In this document: positions 26,814 through 35,364 of the stretch, in pieces
Layout of the letters: the number at the start of each line of letters is the position of its first letter
How positions within the stretch are numbered: the first letter of the stretch is position 1
Origin: Bacteroidales bacterium
GTDB taxonomy: Bacteria > Bacteroidota > Bacteroidia > Bacteroidales > Muribaculaceae
Direction: 5' to 3'
DNA length: 64,000 bases
Assembly (NCBI GenBank): GCA_015061055.1
Contig: SUXH01000009.1
Coordinates: forward strand, 27,614 to 91,613
Translations under genes and position numbers: made by a program
Notes under the pieces: model-generated
The model's input: only the letters and a program-made list of their open reading frames with translations
The model's database searches: none
What the model was told of the DNA's origin: nothing

Positions 26814-28514
26814 TTATTTAATAATTGCTTTAATTGTTTTATTTGACTCGTGTGCTGTGATGAGGTAAATACCGGTAGGAAGTTCCACAGCAAGGTCATT
26901 TTCTACTGTTTGGAATTGCTTTATCATTACACCTTGTGTGTTGTAGATACATACATTGGAAAGAGGTTCGTTACAGATGAAACGTATACCTCCCGGATGA
27001 GTGGCAACGGCCAGAATGTGGTCGGCTTCGATACCTTCAATTCCACTACCCTCGGCTACGGTAATAGTGTTTGATGCAGGCGAAGTGTATCCAAGTCGGC
27101 TACTTTGTACGTAATACGTTTCACTTGTTCCAATTTCACGAGTGAAATCATAATAAGTTTCTTCGGTATCTACTTGTTCTGTTGTAATTAGAACACCATC
27201 TTTGTAGATTGAGCGAGTGATGATATAGAAGTCCACTTCTTCATCGACAGCTTGCCATACAGCTCGATATCCTTCGGTAGTAACATTCTCGGCAGGGAGT
27301 GCTACCGGAGAAGATAACGTAGGAACCTCAAGACATTCTCCATTAATATACACCCCTGTTACACTGCCGGTAATTCCACCATCATAGAAATACAAACATG
27401 TAGAGTGTTTACCTGTTTTTGTTGGTTTGTAGGTTATTGTAAGTTTGTAACCATTGGTCGAATTCATTGCACTTGCCGAAATCCTTTCGGTAGAAAGTGA
27501 GAACATTTGGTGGTGGCTGTTATCGTCGAAAAGCACCAATGTGATGCCCGAGCCTGTGATATTTTGCCCCTTAACATATAATTCAAGGTTAATGGTTTTT
27601 CCTAAACCTATTTGTCCGAAATCGATAGAACTGCCAAGTTGAGGATATAAGATTTCGGCAGGTCCTGTTACATTTCCATTGCCTCCTCCGTTATAGGATT
27701 CTCCCATTTTGTTCCCCCAAATGTATTCGGCAAGATTTGGGTCGTCGACAAATGGATTACGGTTGCCTTGAATAGTGTATACAGCATCATTGCGGTCGCG
27801 TTCTTTTTGGCTTACGGGGTCATTACGATGCCACTCAAGTAGAATATTACGAGCATATTGGTTCAATGTAAGATAACTTGAGTTATTGAACATATATGTG
27901 TATTTCCATGTATAGTCTTGATAACAAGTTGCCATATAGAAGTATACACGAGCAAAGTCTCCTTTGTACTCGTCGTCGGGTTCAAACACATAATTTGTGC
28001 CACTGCCCGAGATGGAAGGATAACCCACAGTAGAAACTCCGTTGTTAAATTTTACACTTAATGATGTGTTTACTTCGCCTAACGGGTAGTTGCTTTTAGC
28101 GGAGTTAGCATCGCCGTCGCTTGGGAATAGGTGAATAATATCGGTGCCGGCTTCGTAGGCCTCAACGTTGCTTGGAGAGTTCCACCAGCTTTTAGGAACG
28201 GAGTGTTCGCGATTAAGTCCATGAGTTCCTCCATAATACCAATACTCACGTGTGTTCCAATTGTCGGAATACATATCCCACACAATATGTTTGCCGTTTA
28301 CTGTTTCGGGGTAAACATCGGTTGTAGGGAAGTAGTTCCATAGGCTTGAATAAGATAGTTTTGTGTGTGGTCGTATGATAGAATGGATAGCATTCTTTAA
28401 AGTTTCGCCCGATTTACCATTTAAAGAGGAGTAATAACCATTTGGTGCCGATGCATAAGCAAAACAAAAAGCACATAAGTTCACTAATAAGATGATTGCT
28501 TTATGTCGTTTCAT
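26814..28514 (-). CDS. secreted endonuclease I family protein with T9SS sorting domain
   Basis: 566 residues from the ATG at 28514, which begins a signal peptide (MKRHKAIILLVNLCAFCFAYASA). The nuclease domain (about 25-280) carries the endonuclease I signature: LNREHSVPKSWW, then IIHLFPSDGDANSAKSNYPLG. A beta-sandwich region (about 300-400), an Fn3-like module (about 405-490) and a T9SS tail (about 495-566, ending KTIKAIIK) follow. It is probably an extracellular, non-specific DNase used to take nutrients or phosphate from DNA. The frame extends upstream to 28598 but that part lacks a signal peptide start. Confidence 0.9.
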   Translation of the reverse strand: MKRHKAIILLVNLCAFCFAYASAPNGYYSSLNGKSGETLKNAIHSIIRPHTKLSYSSLWNYFPTTDVYPETVNGKHIVWDMYSDNWNTREYWYYGGTHGLNREHSVPKSWWNSPSNVEAYEAGTDIIHLFPSDGDANSAKSNYPLGEVNTSLSVKFNNGVSTVGYPSISGSGTNYVFEPDDEYKGDFARVYFYMATCYQDYTWKYTYMFNNSSYLTLNQYARNILLEWHRNDPVSQKERDRNDAVYTIQGNRNPFVDDPNLAEYIWGNKMGESYNGGGNGNVTGPAEILYPQLGSSIDFGQIGLGKTINLELYVKGQNITGSGITLVLFDDNSHHQMFSLSTERISASAMNSTNGYKLTITYKPTKTGKHSTCLYFYDGGITGSVTGVYINGECLEVPTLSSPVALPAENVTTEGYRAVWQAVDEEVDFYIITRSIYKDGVLITTEQVDTEETYYDFTREIGTSETYYVQSSRLGYTSPASNTITVAEGSGIEGIEADHILAVATHPGGIRFICNEPLSNVCIYNTQGVMIKQFQTVENDLAVELPTGIYLITAHESNKTIKAIIK

Positions 28515-28585
28515 ATATTTTATACTAAAATTATAAATGTTAAATAAAATGAGGTGTAAAGTTAGTATAACTTTTTGGAAAAGTC

Positions 28586-28616
28586 TTTGTCGGACCACTA
28601 AATTTAACTAATTTTG
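28586..28616 (+). promoter_or_regulatory. promoter of the GLUG-repeat surface protein
   Basis: TTTG (28586-28589), 19 bp, TAATTTTG (28609-28616). The ATG follows 48 bp later. A near-match TAACTTTA for the divergent nuclease gene lies on the other strand close to 28567. Confidence 0.8.
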
Positions 28617-28664
28617 CCGAAAGTTTCTTGTTTTCAATAGATTAATCAAAAAAATAATAAATAT

Positions 28665-31600
28665 ATGAGAAAGAAAATGCATTTTTCGATGATTGTAATA
28701 GTGCTGATTACATTATGTGCTGGCTTTTCAGCTAAGGCTGCAAGCAAGCAAATTAAATCGTTTGGCACAAATTCATCAATAATGGTTCCTGGAAACCATC
28801 AATGGAAGAAAAAGGTTACATCTATTAAAGATTTTAAGAACGAAAAAATTGGAACTCGAGGTGTCACATTAGGTCCAACTCAAGATTATTCTTTTTTAGA
28901 TGGACCCGATGGCTCTCAGTGGTATGCTACTCAAAACAACACGATTGAGAATTACTATTATAAGTCGTCTGAAATCACATTGTATAATAACAAAGGAGTA
29001 AAACAAAGCACAATTACAGTTGAGTTACCTGATACGGTGAATTGTAATCAAGTGTTAGTCGGAGATGTGGTTACTAACAATCTTTTTGATAGAAATAACA
29101 ATACTAATGAGTTGGCAGTGGTGGTTCACTTTATTCATTCTCCGGGTGTAACATCGTATGTTACTTATGTTTATGACATTGCTACTGGGGAATTGAAGCA
29201 AACTTACGATGGCTTTTTCTCTGTAGTGAAATATTTCACCGGCTATAACTATGATGCTGTGGGTGTGCTTAGCTATACAGTAGAAGAGGGTGGACAAACG
29301 ATATCTAAATATGATATTTATACAAAACCCGGTTATAGTAAAACTTCTGCTGAATTGAAACATTCATTTTCTGTACCCAATAAACTTGCTGAATATCAGG
29401 TGGGTAGTGTCTTTAATGTGTTTGAAATAGACAACAATTTATATTATGTACTTTCTCAGTACGAAAAAGAATATCTTGACCCTGCATCTTATAAAGAACC
29501 TTGGGATATGATTCCTACTCCAGATAATAACTTTGTATCGATAATTTATAATAAGAATTTCGTTGAAGTGGGTAGGGTGACAATCCCTGTAACATCTACA
29601 AAGCAATATCTGGTACAATATGGTGTGGGATTGTTCGGATATAAAGACCTTTCTAATAATTTCTGGGACGAATCGGGCGAAATGCGTCTTGTGGTGGCTA
29701 CAGCAGGGTTTGAAATACAGACCGAGAATGAAGCAATATCATTCGATGTGTACGATATAGCAGGAAATAAGGTGAAAGCAATTGCAAGCAATGTGAGCGA
29801 TTGGATGAATATGTATGATATCCCGGGCGAATCGGCTCAAATTGCGTTTTTGGCTACCGATGGAATGACAATGTCAATGGTAAATATACCTTCTTGTGAA
29901 ACTGAGGTAACTTTTGAAAGCGAAATTGATGGTAATGTGATTTCGACAAGTGTTGACCGTTGTCCTGTGGGAGATAGCTACCAATATGTAATGGGACTTG
30001 CTGCACCTGAAGTTGATAGTGAAGGTAATGTGCATCAGCGTTATGCTTGGATTAATCGCAATGCTACAATCGACCGTATTGTGAAGTTCAATTTGGGAGA
30101 TGTCAATGCTAATTGGGTTCCTTTGGTAATAGGTGAGGTGTTGAATCCGTATTTGTTTGATACCGACAGCCAACGTGAATATATATTTATAGCAAACCAA
30201 CGCGAAACACCTACATCATCAAAAATGATTGATGAGATTCGCATCGTGAAGGAAGATGGAACAATTGTGCGCGTGTTCCAAGAAGAACCTAATGGAAAGG
30301 GTGATCTTGGTATTTGTTCATTGCTCGGATTAGATAGCGATACACCTACAATGTTTATCCCATATTATAATTCAAACGCAGATGCTATAACAATTGAAAT
30401 GGAATTCCTTCCATTGGCTAAATTGAGTGCCGGTGGTGAAGGTACTCTTGAAAAGCCTTATCTGATTACAAGTGCCGGTGATATGTCAATGATTTCACAA
30501 GATTTGTCGGCTCATTACAAGATTATTAATGATTTTGATGCAGGTGATTTTGGTGCTTGGAAGGCTATTTCCGGCTTTACCGGTTCGTTAGATGGTGGTA
30601 ATCACACTGTGAGCAATCTAAAACTTAATGGTAAAGATAATATGTGCGGGTTGTTTACTTCTGCCGAAGGTTCAATCATCAAGAATCTTGTGCTTGAATC
30701 GCCATTAGTGGAAATATCAAGCAATGCTTATACGGTAGGTTTTGTGGTAGCTGAAGCTATGTCGGATACGATAAGCAACGTTCACGTAAAGAATGCTGTG
30801 GTAACAGCAAGTGATGCGTCAGCAGTAGTGGGTGGTGTTGTTGGAGATGCTACATTATACACTGAAATCTATAATTGTTCGGCTACAGGATTGGATTTTG
30901 ATGCAGCATCGTCATCTATTGGTGGTATAGCAGGAAAAATCCAAACAAGCTCAAATGTGCGAGTTTGTTCAGTAAGTGGTGTTATTAACGGAGGTAAAGA
31001 AGTAGGCGGTGTTGTAGGATATGCATCATCGGGTTGTGTAGTGAAAGATTGCCATGTGAATGCTTCAATTACGGGCGAAAACACTATTGGTGGTGTAGTC
31101 GGAAACGCAGAGCGTGGAGGAATCTTTAACTGCTTTATCGAAGGTGACTTGACTGCAATAAAGGCCAATAATCAAGGTTATGGTAAGGTAGGTGGTGTAG
31201 TTGGAATATTATCGCCCGATTGGTCTACAACAGCCGACTCTAAGGTTGATTCAATTATTGCCGGCAATGTGGTTAAGATTTCTACTATCACAGCTTCAGA
31301 AATGAAGGGGGTGCATCGTGTAGTAGGTTACTCTCGTTATGATTCTGATATTGAATCGATGGTATGGGACCCAACTTTAGTCCCTGTTAAGGAAGTTGCT
31401 CTTGCCAACAATTATGTAATGTCGGATCTTTCTGTAATTGATAGTACAATTGAAGCTGATGCAACGAGTACAGAAGGAGCTACAATTGAGGAAACTGAGC
31501 TTACTGAGTCGTTCCTTAGTTCAATAGGATATAGGTTTGGCGAGGAAGTTGACAATCCTTGGGCGATTGACTCGGAAAATACACTATATTTGTATTTTGA

Positions 31601-31841
31601 AAAAAATCAATCTTCGGCTGTCGAGTCGGTAATAATTGGTAAGTCTTCGATTCTATTTGATGGTCAAAGCATAATGATTGCCGGTGCTGTAGCAGTAGAA
31701 TTATATAACATTGCCGGTGTGAAGATTGCTTCGGTGAGTGATGGATTGTTGCAAGTATCCGATGTGGCAGCTGGTGTTTATGTAGTAGTGGCTACCGATG
31801 CTATAGGAGCGAAAACTACTGCTAAGATTGTCGTGAAATAA
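28665..31841 (+). CDS. large secreted protein with GLUG-type repeats and T9SS sorting domain
   Basis: 1058 residues. A signal peptide (about 1-25) leads to a long beta-rich region (about 60-560) that resembles a propeller but matches no family known to the writer. A GLUG-like right-handed repeat region (about 580-850) follows, with repeated GGVVG(Y/N) units such as VGGVVGYASSGCVVKDCHV and IGGVVGNAERGGIFNCFI. The T9SS tail is at about 985-1058 (VELYNIAGVKIASVSDG..AAGVYVVVATD). GLUG repeats occur in surface adhesins, so a cell-surface binding role is an inference. It has its own strong promoter, diverging from the nuclease gene. Confidence 0.78.
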   Translation: MRKKMHFSMIVIVLITLCAGFSAKAASKQIKSFGTNSSIMVPGNHQWKKKVTSIKDFKNEKIGTRGVTLGPTQDYSFLDGPDGSQWYATQNNTIENYYYKSSEITLYNNKGVKQSTITVELPDTVNCNQVLVGDVVTNNLFDRNNNTNELAVVVHFIHSPGVTSYVTYVYDIATGELKQTYDGFFSVVKYFTGYNYDAVGVLSYTVEEGGQTISKYDIYTKPGYSKTSAELKHSFSVPNKLAEYQVGSVFNVFEIDNNLYYVLSQYEKEYLDPASYKEPWDMIPTPDNNFVSIIYNKNFVEVGRVTIPVTSTKQYLVQYGVGLFGYKDLSNNFWDESGEMRLVVATAGFEIQTENEAISFDVYDIAGNKVKAIASNVSDWMNMYDIPGESAQIAFLATDGMTMSMVNIPSCETEVTFESEIDGNVISTSVDRCPVGDSYQYVMGLAAPEVDSEGNVHQRYAWINRNATIDRIVKFNLGDVNANWVPLVIGEVLNPYLFDTDSQREYIFIANQRETPTSSKMIDEIRIVKEDGTIVRVFQEEPNGKGDLGICSLLGLDSDTPTMFIPYYNSNADAITIEMEFLPLAKLSAGGEGTLEKPYLITSAGDMSMISQDLSAHYKIINDFDAGDFGAWKAISGFTGSLDGGNHTVSNLKLNGKDNMCGLFTSAEGSIIKNLVLESPLVEISSNAYTVGFVVAEAMSDTISNVHVKNAVVTASDASAVVGGVVGDATLYTEIYNCSATGLDFDAASSSIGGIAGKIQTSSNVRVCSVSGVINGGKEVGGVVGYASSGCVVKDCHVNASITGENTIGGVVGNAERGGIFNCFIEGDLTAIKANNQGYGKVGGVVGILSPDWSTTADSKVDSIIAGNVVKISTITASEMKGVHRVVGYSRYDSDIESMVWDPTLVPVKEVALANNYVMSDLSVIDSTIEADATSTEGATIEETELTESFLSSIGYRFGEEVDNPWAIDSENTLYLYFEKNQSSAVESVIIGKSSILFDGQSIMIAGAVAVELYNIAGVKIASVSDGLLQVSDVAAGVYVVVATDAIGAKTTAKIVVK

Positions 31842-31867
31842 AGTTCAATATTCTTTTAAAGATTAAG

Positions 31868-31896
31868 AACGGGCTGCCTCGATTGAGGTAGTCCGT
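31868..31896. terminator. terminator between convergent genes
   Basis: AACGGGCTGCCTC pairs with GAGGTAGTCCGTT (13 bp, two G-U pairs, loop GATT). The T-rich tract is better on the minus strand (TTCTTAATCTTT), so it fits the small HTH gene at least as well as the plus-strand gene. Confidence 0.65.
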
Positions 31897-31919
31897 TCGG
31901 CTTATATATATATTGTAAT

Positions 31920-32282
31920 TTAAGAAATAGAGTTTTGACGGGGAATATTTTTTAATATGCTGCTAACTGTAGTTGTGATTGTGTGGCGTTTTGCGCCCGA
32001 TCGGCTACTTATTTCATCAAAAGAGTACCCTTTTATGTATAGAATGAAAATTTTACGATTATGAGGGTTTAATTTGTTGCACGATTTGTGAAGATGCTCT
32101 ATCTTTACGATTGAGTTGGCTCGGGGAGATATTGCAAAGGCAATATTGTTCTTTAGCTGTGACGTTTTGGCTATGATGTAGGATAATGCGCTATTGCATC
32201 GGTCAACGAAATGCTCTATGCATTCGCTAATCTTGTCGATTGTAATATTCTGATTCAAAGAATGTCGTGTAAAGCTTTCCAT
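31920..32282 (-). CDS. small protein with a sigma-70 region 4-like helix-turn-helix
   Basis: 120 residues from the ATG at 32282. The N-terminal half is helical without a clear family. The C-terminal half reads LNPHNRKIFILYIKGYSFDEISSRSGAKRHTI, which resembles the region 4 HTH of sigma factors or a LuxR-type HTH. There is no region 2, so it is not a complete sigma factor. It may be a transcription regulator, perhaps acting on its own promoter, which carries direct repeats. The upstream frame to 32330 runs through those repeats and is rejected. Confidence 0.55.
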   Translation of the reverse strand: MESFTRHSLNQNITIDKISECIEHFVDRCNSALSYIIAKTSQLKNNIAFAISPRANSIVKIEHLHKSCNKLNPHNRKIFILYIKGYSFDEISSRSGAKRHTITTTVSSILKNIPRQNSIS

Positions 32283-32300
32283 TGTATTATGTTTTATTTG

Positions 32301-32319
32301 TGTAACATTATTGTAACAT
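32301..32319. repeat. direct repeat TGTAACAT x2 in the leader of the HTH gene
   Basis: TGTAACAT occurs at 32301-32308 and 32312-32319, one helical turn (11 bp) apart, followed by a partial TATAACAC at 32321. On the minus strand, TTGATA (32338-32333), 17 bp and TACAAT (32315-32310) resemble a classical sigma-70 promoter. One repeat overlaps its -10. Confidence 0.4.
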
Positions 32320-32404
32320 ATATAACACATAATATCAAGAAAATATCACCCTTAGACTAAGAAAATCAAAATTTTTATAATAATTAACAATATCGGAAGA
32401 ACCT

Positions 32405-33307
32405 TTAAAGAGAAAAGTGAAGTTTCACTTCATCTTTTGATATGTTGAGGGTAGCTTTAGCTCCTTCAATTATAGGCTGATTGCCTTCGATGTGTCCCAC
32501 CGGGAAATTAAAGCACACAGGATAGTTGTAAGGCTCAATCATTCGGTGTATCATTCCGTACATAGTGTCGCCGTTTGCATCGGGTTCACGATAATCGGTA
32601 AATTGCCCTACAATAAGACCTTTAAGGCGTTGTAGTACTCCACTTAGGCGCAGGTTGTAAAGAATACGTTCCACTTTATAGATTGGTTCGGCTATATCTT
32701 CAATGAAAAGAATCTTATCGGGTAGCAGAAGATCATATTTTGTGCCAATGAGTCCGCTTAGAACAGCAAGGTTTCCTCCAATAATTTCGGCAATTGCAGT
32801 TCCGGTGCGGTTGAGCGAGTGAGATGGAACAATGTAAGTGGGTAGATGTCCTAACAAAATATTATATAGATTGTTATTGCAGTAATTTTGTGGGCCGAAT
32901 AAGGCAAGATGCTTTGCCATTGAGCTATGAATGCTTGTAATCCCGGCATTATAGCACATAGCATGCAGCACCGAAATGTCACTAAAGCCTATAATCCATT
33001 TTGGATTGTCTTTTAATTCATCTATTGTGACAAAATCGGTGAGATGAATTGTCCCATATCCTCCTCTTCCACATAGTATAGCTTTTATCTCTGGGTTAAG
33101 AAGGGCTTCCCGGAAATCGCACAAGCGTTGCTCGACAGATGCGCTATAGTAGCCTGCATTGTTGCGACAATGCTTACTTGGCACAGGGGTGAATCCCCAT
33201 TGTTCAAGCACATGGCAAGCCCCGTCGATAAATTCAGGCTTTACGGCACTTGCAGGTGATACAACAGCCACTTGGTCGCCTCTTTTAAGAAACTCGGGTA
33301 AAATCAT
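32405..33307 (-). CDS. LD-carboxypeptidase (peptidase family S66)
   Basis: 300 residues. Features are DQVAVVSPASAV at the N-terminus, AILCGRGGYGTIHL, the nucleophile region WIIGFSDISVLH, and LFIEDIAEPIYKVERIL. The histidine region near the end is FPVGHIEGNQPIIEGAKATL. Family members (LdcA, MccF) remove the terminal D-alanine from tetrapeptides during murein recycling, or cleave microcin-like adducts. There is no signal peptide, so it is cytoplasmic, which favours recycling. It lies 33 bp after the radical SAM gene. Confidence 0.92.
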   Translation of the reverse strand: MILPEFLKRGDQVAVVSPASAVKPEFIDGACHVLEQWGFTPVPSKHCRNNAGYYSASVEQRLCDFREALLNPEIKAILCGRGGYGTIHLTDFVTIDELKDNPKWIIGFSDISVLHAMCYNAGITSIHSSMAKHLALFGPQNYCNNNLYNILLGHLPTYIVPSHSLNRTGTAIAEIIGGNLAVLSGLIGTKYDLLLPDKILFIEDIAEPIYKVERILYNLRLSGVLQRLKGLIVGQFTDYREPDANGDTMYGMIHRMIEPYNYPVCFNFPVGHIEGNQPIIEGAKATLNISKDEVKLHFSL

Positions 33308-33340
33308 TTTCGTTAGGAATGAGGAGTTATGAGAGGCGGG

Positions 33341-34117
33341 TTAGCTCACAATTACTTTAATTCCAGCCGCTTCTATTCGTTTGCCTATTGCTTCAAGTTC
33401 ATCTTTTTCTATTTTTGTGAGATTTTCTTCGGGTGTTTTGCGGTCGATAGAGTAAATCATTACTTCTTTTGGAGCAATTTTCTTATATGCATCGATAAGT
33501 GCATTTATTTCAGTGTCGGTAGTATTATCTATTTTGATGCCGTTGTGTTCGCCTCGTAAAAACATAGTTTGTACGATACATTTCCCGTTGAATTGCATAA
33601 GATGCGCTATGATACCTTCGGGAATCACATCATTTGATGTGGGTTGATTGATAGTTCTGAAGGTTGGGGCTATTGCCGAGTCAAGTTTTAGTATGTTATT
33701 GTCGACTTTCTTGAGAGCATCGATTACCGATTCTTTTTTGAGCATAGTGCTATTGCTTAGTACACTTACTTTGGCATTAGGGAAGTGTCGGTCGCGAAGT
33801 TTTATCACATCAAGCACTATATCTTTGAATTGAGGGTGTAGGGTGGGTTCTCCATTGCCCGAGAATGTGATTACGTCAAGCGATTCACCTGCTTCCACCA
33901 TAGCTTTTAGTTTGTTGTTAAGCATTTTCTTTACGGTGTCGCGTGATGGTATTCCGCTTTTGCCTGCACCTTGTGCATTATAACCGGCTTCGCAATACAC
34001 ACAGTCGAAAGAACAAATTTTTCCATCGTTGGGCATAAGATTTATGCCAAGCGATACCCCAAGTCGGCGACTGTGAATAGGACCAAATATGGTTTGATGA
34101 AATAAAACGGTCTGCAT
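33341..34117 (-). CDS. radical SAM protein
   Basis: 258 residues. A CSFDCVYCE motif (CxxxCxxC, about residues 35-42) binds the 4Fe-4S cluster and S-adenosylmethionine. It is followed by ITFSGNGEPTLHP, the SAM-contact glycine motif. The protein is short and lacks C-terminal auxiliary cysteine clusters. The overall layout resembles the radical SAM proteins annotated near molybdopterin or wybutosine families, but the substrate cannot be assigned. It lies in a minus-strand run with a glycosyltransferase and DUF389 protein. Confidence 0.85.
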   Translation of the reverse strand: MQTVLFHQTIFGPIHSRRLGVSLGINLMPNDGKICSFDCVYCEAGYNAQGAGKSGIPSRDTVKKMLNNKLKAMVEAGESLDVITFSGNGEPTLHPQFKDIVLDVIKLRDRHFPNAKVSVLSNSTMLKKESVIDALKKVDNNILKLDSAIAPTFRTINQPTSNDVIPEGIIAHLMQFNGKCIVQTMFLRGEHNGIKIDNTTDTEINALIDAYKKIAPKEVMIYSIDRKTPEENLTKIEKDELEAIGKRIEAAGIKVIVS

Positions 34118-34123
34118 ATATGA

Positions 34124-35362
34124 TTATTCTTTAACTTTGTTCAACAAAGATAAGTATTTTTCCACAACTGAAGAAGGTGAGAATCGTGTTTCCATTTCGT
34201 TGTGGAGGAACTTTCGGTCAAGATTGGCATTGATTGCCCATTCTATACCATACGCTAGATCTTCATGGCTCTTGTACATCGCAATATATCCGGTGCGAAG
34301 GTGGTCTACTATATCACTTTGTCCTCCATTACCAAATGTGACAGGAGTGCAACCGGCAGCCATACCCTCGATTAGAGTGCCGGGTAGGGTTTCGTAGAGC
34401 GATGATGAAATAACGATATCGCTATGAGCAAACAATTCTTTTACCTTAGCCGAATTGATGCGTCCCAAATAAGTGTATGGTATATCAATCTCTTGAAGTA
34501 AAGAAGCATCTCGAATGTCGCCAAATAGCACTAAATGAATCTTTTGTGCTACACTTGGTTTGTGTGCTTTAAGCCATTTGAGCGAACTGAGCAAGATTGG
34601 GAATCCTTTTATAGGATCATCAAGACGTGCCGCACCCATAACTAAAATCTTATGCCCTTCCGGCACAGCAAGATTAGCATTAGCAAGTCTTTGGCAGGAG
34701 AAACTATCTATTTCGTTAGTGTTTGGAATAACGTGAATGGTTTTGTTTGAAAGTAATCGGCTTTCTTTGCATTTATTTGCGAGCCAATTACTCACTGCCA
34801 CGAAATGCAGGTTTGGAGCGGAGAAAAGATTTTTTTTCTTCATCCAAGAGCGATGCGACAAGTCGTTTTGATTTCTTGAATTGAGATATTGGCACATACC
34901 GCATTCTTGCTTGTAGCGAGTACACTCGTAGGCATGGTGGCATATTCCCGTACACTCCCACATATCGTGCATAGTCCATATTATAGGTTTCCCTGTGTCG
35001 CATAACTTCTCTATGCAGTCGAGCGAAAGCGCTCCTTGATTTATCCAATTTAGCATTATTACGTCGGCATTCTTCACCATAGGGTGATTAGAGATGTCGC
35101 GTCCCCAGTCGGCAGTGTCTACTTTGAATAGGTTTTCACGAGAATATCCATTTTGCAAGAATATTTGCAAGCGTTCGGCAAGGAAGTGATATTTGTCGGT
35201 GAATTTTTGAGCATAAGAAATCACATTATTATTGGTTCCTAATTGTTCGATAACAAGCATCTTAGCATCTTCTCCTGCTTTGCGCAGAGCATTCATAAGC
35301 CGATACGATACGATAGCTGCACCTCCATTAAGATCACTTCTGTTGATTATCGTTATTTTCAT
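34124..35362 (-). CDS. GT4-like glycosyltransferase
   Basis: 412 residues, GT-B fold. The N-terminal lobe has MKITIINRSDLNGGAAIVSYRLMNALRKAG and TMHDMWECTG. The C-terminal lobe has ILVMGAARLDDPIKG and the nucleotide-sugar motif SSSLYETLPGTLIEGMAAGCTPV (E-x7-E). A small cysteine-rich insert (CHHAYECTRY..CGMCQYL, about 145-165) is unusual and may bind a metal. It transfers a sugar to an envelope glycan of unknown type. The ATG sits 2 bp after the upstream stop codon, so the genes are coupled. Confidence 0.85.
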   Translation of the reverse strand: MKITIINRSDLNGGAAIVSYRLMNALRKAGEDAKMLVIEQLGTNNNVISYAQKFTDKYHFLAERLQIFLQNGYSRENLFKVDTADWGRDISNHPMVKNADVIMLNWINQGALSLDCIEKLCDTGKPIIWTMHDMWECTGICHHAYECTRYKQECGMCQYLNSRNQNDLSHRSWMKKKNLFSAPNLHFVAVSNWLANKCKESRLLSNKTIHVIPNTNEIDSFSCQRLANANLAVPEGHKILVMGAARLDDPIKGFPILLSSLKWLKAHKPSVAQKIHLVLFGDIRDASLLQEIDIPYTYLGRINSAKVKELFAHSDIVISSSLYETLPGTLIEGMAAGCTPVTFGNGGQSDIVDHLRTGYIAMYKSHEDLAYGIEWAINANLDRKFLHNEMETRFSPSSVVEKYLSLLNKVKE

Positions 35363-35364
35363 TC

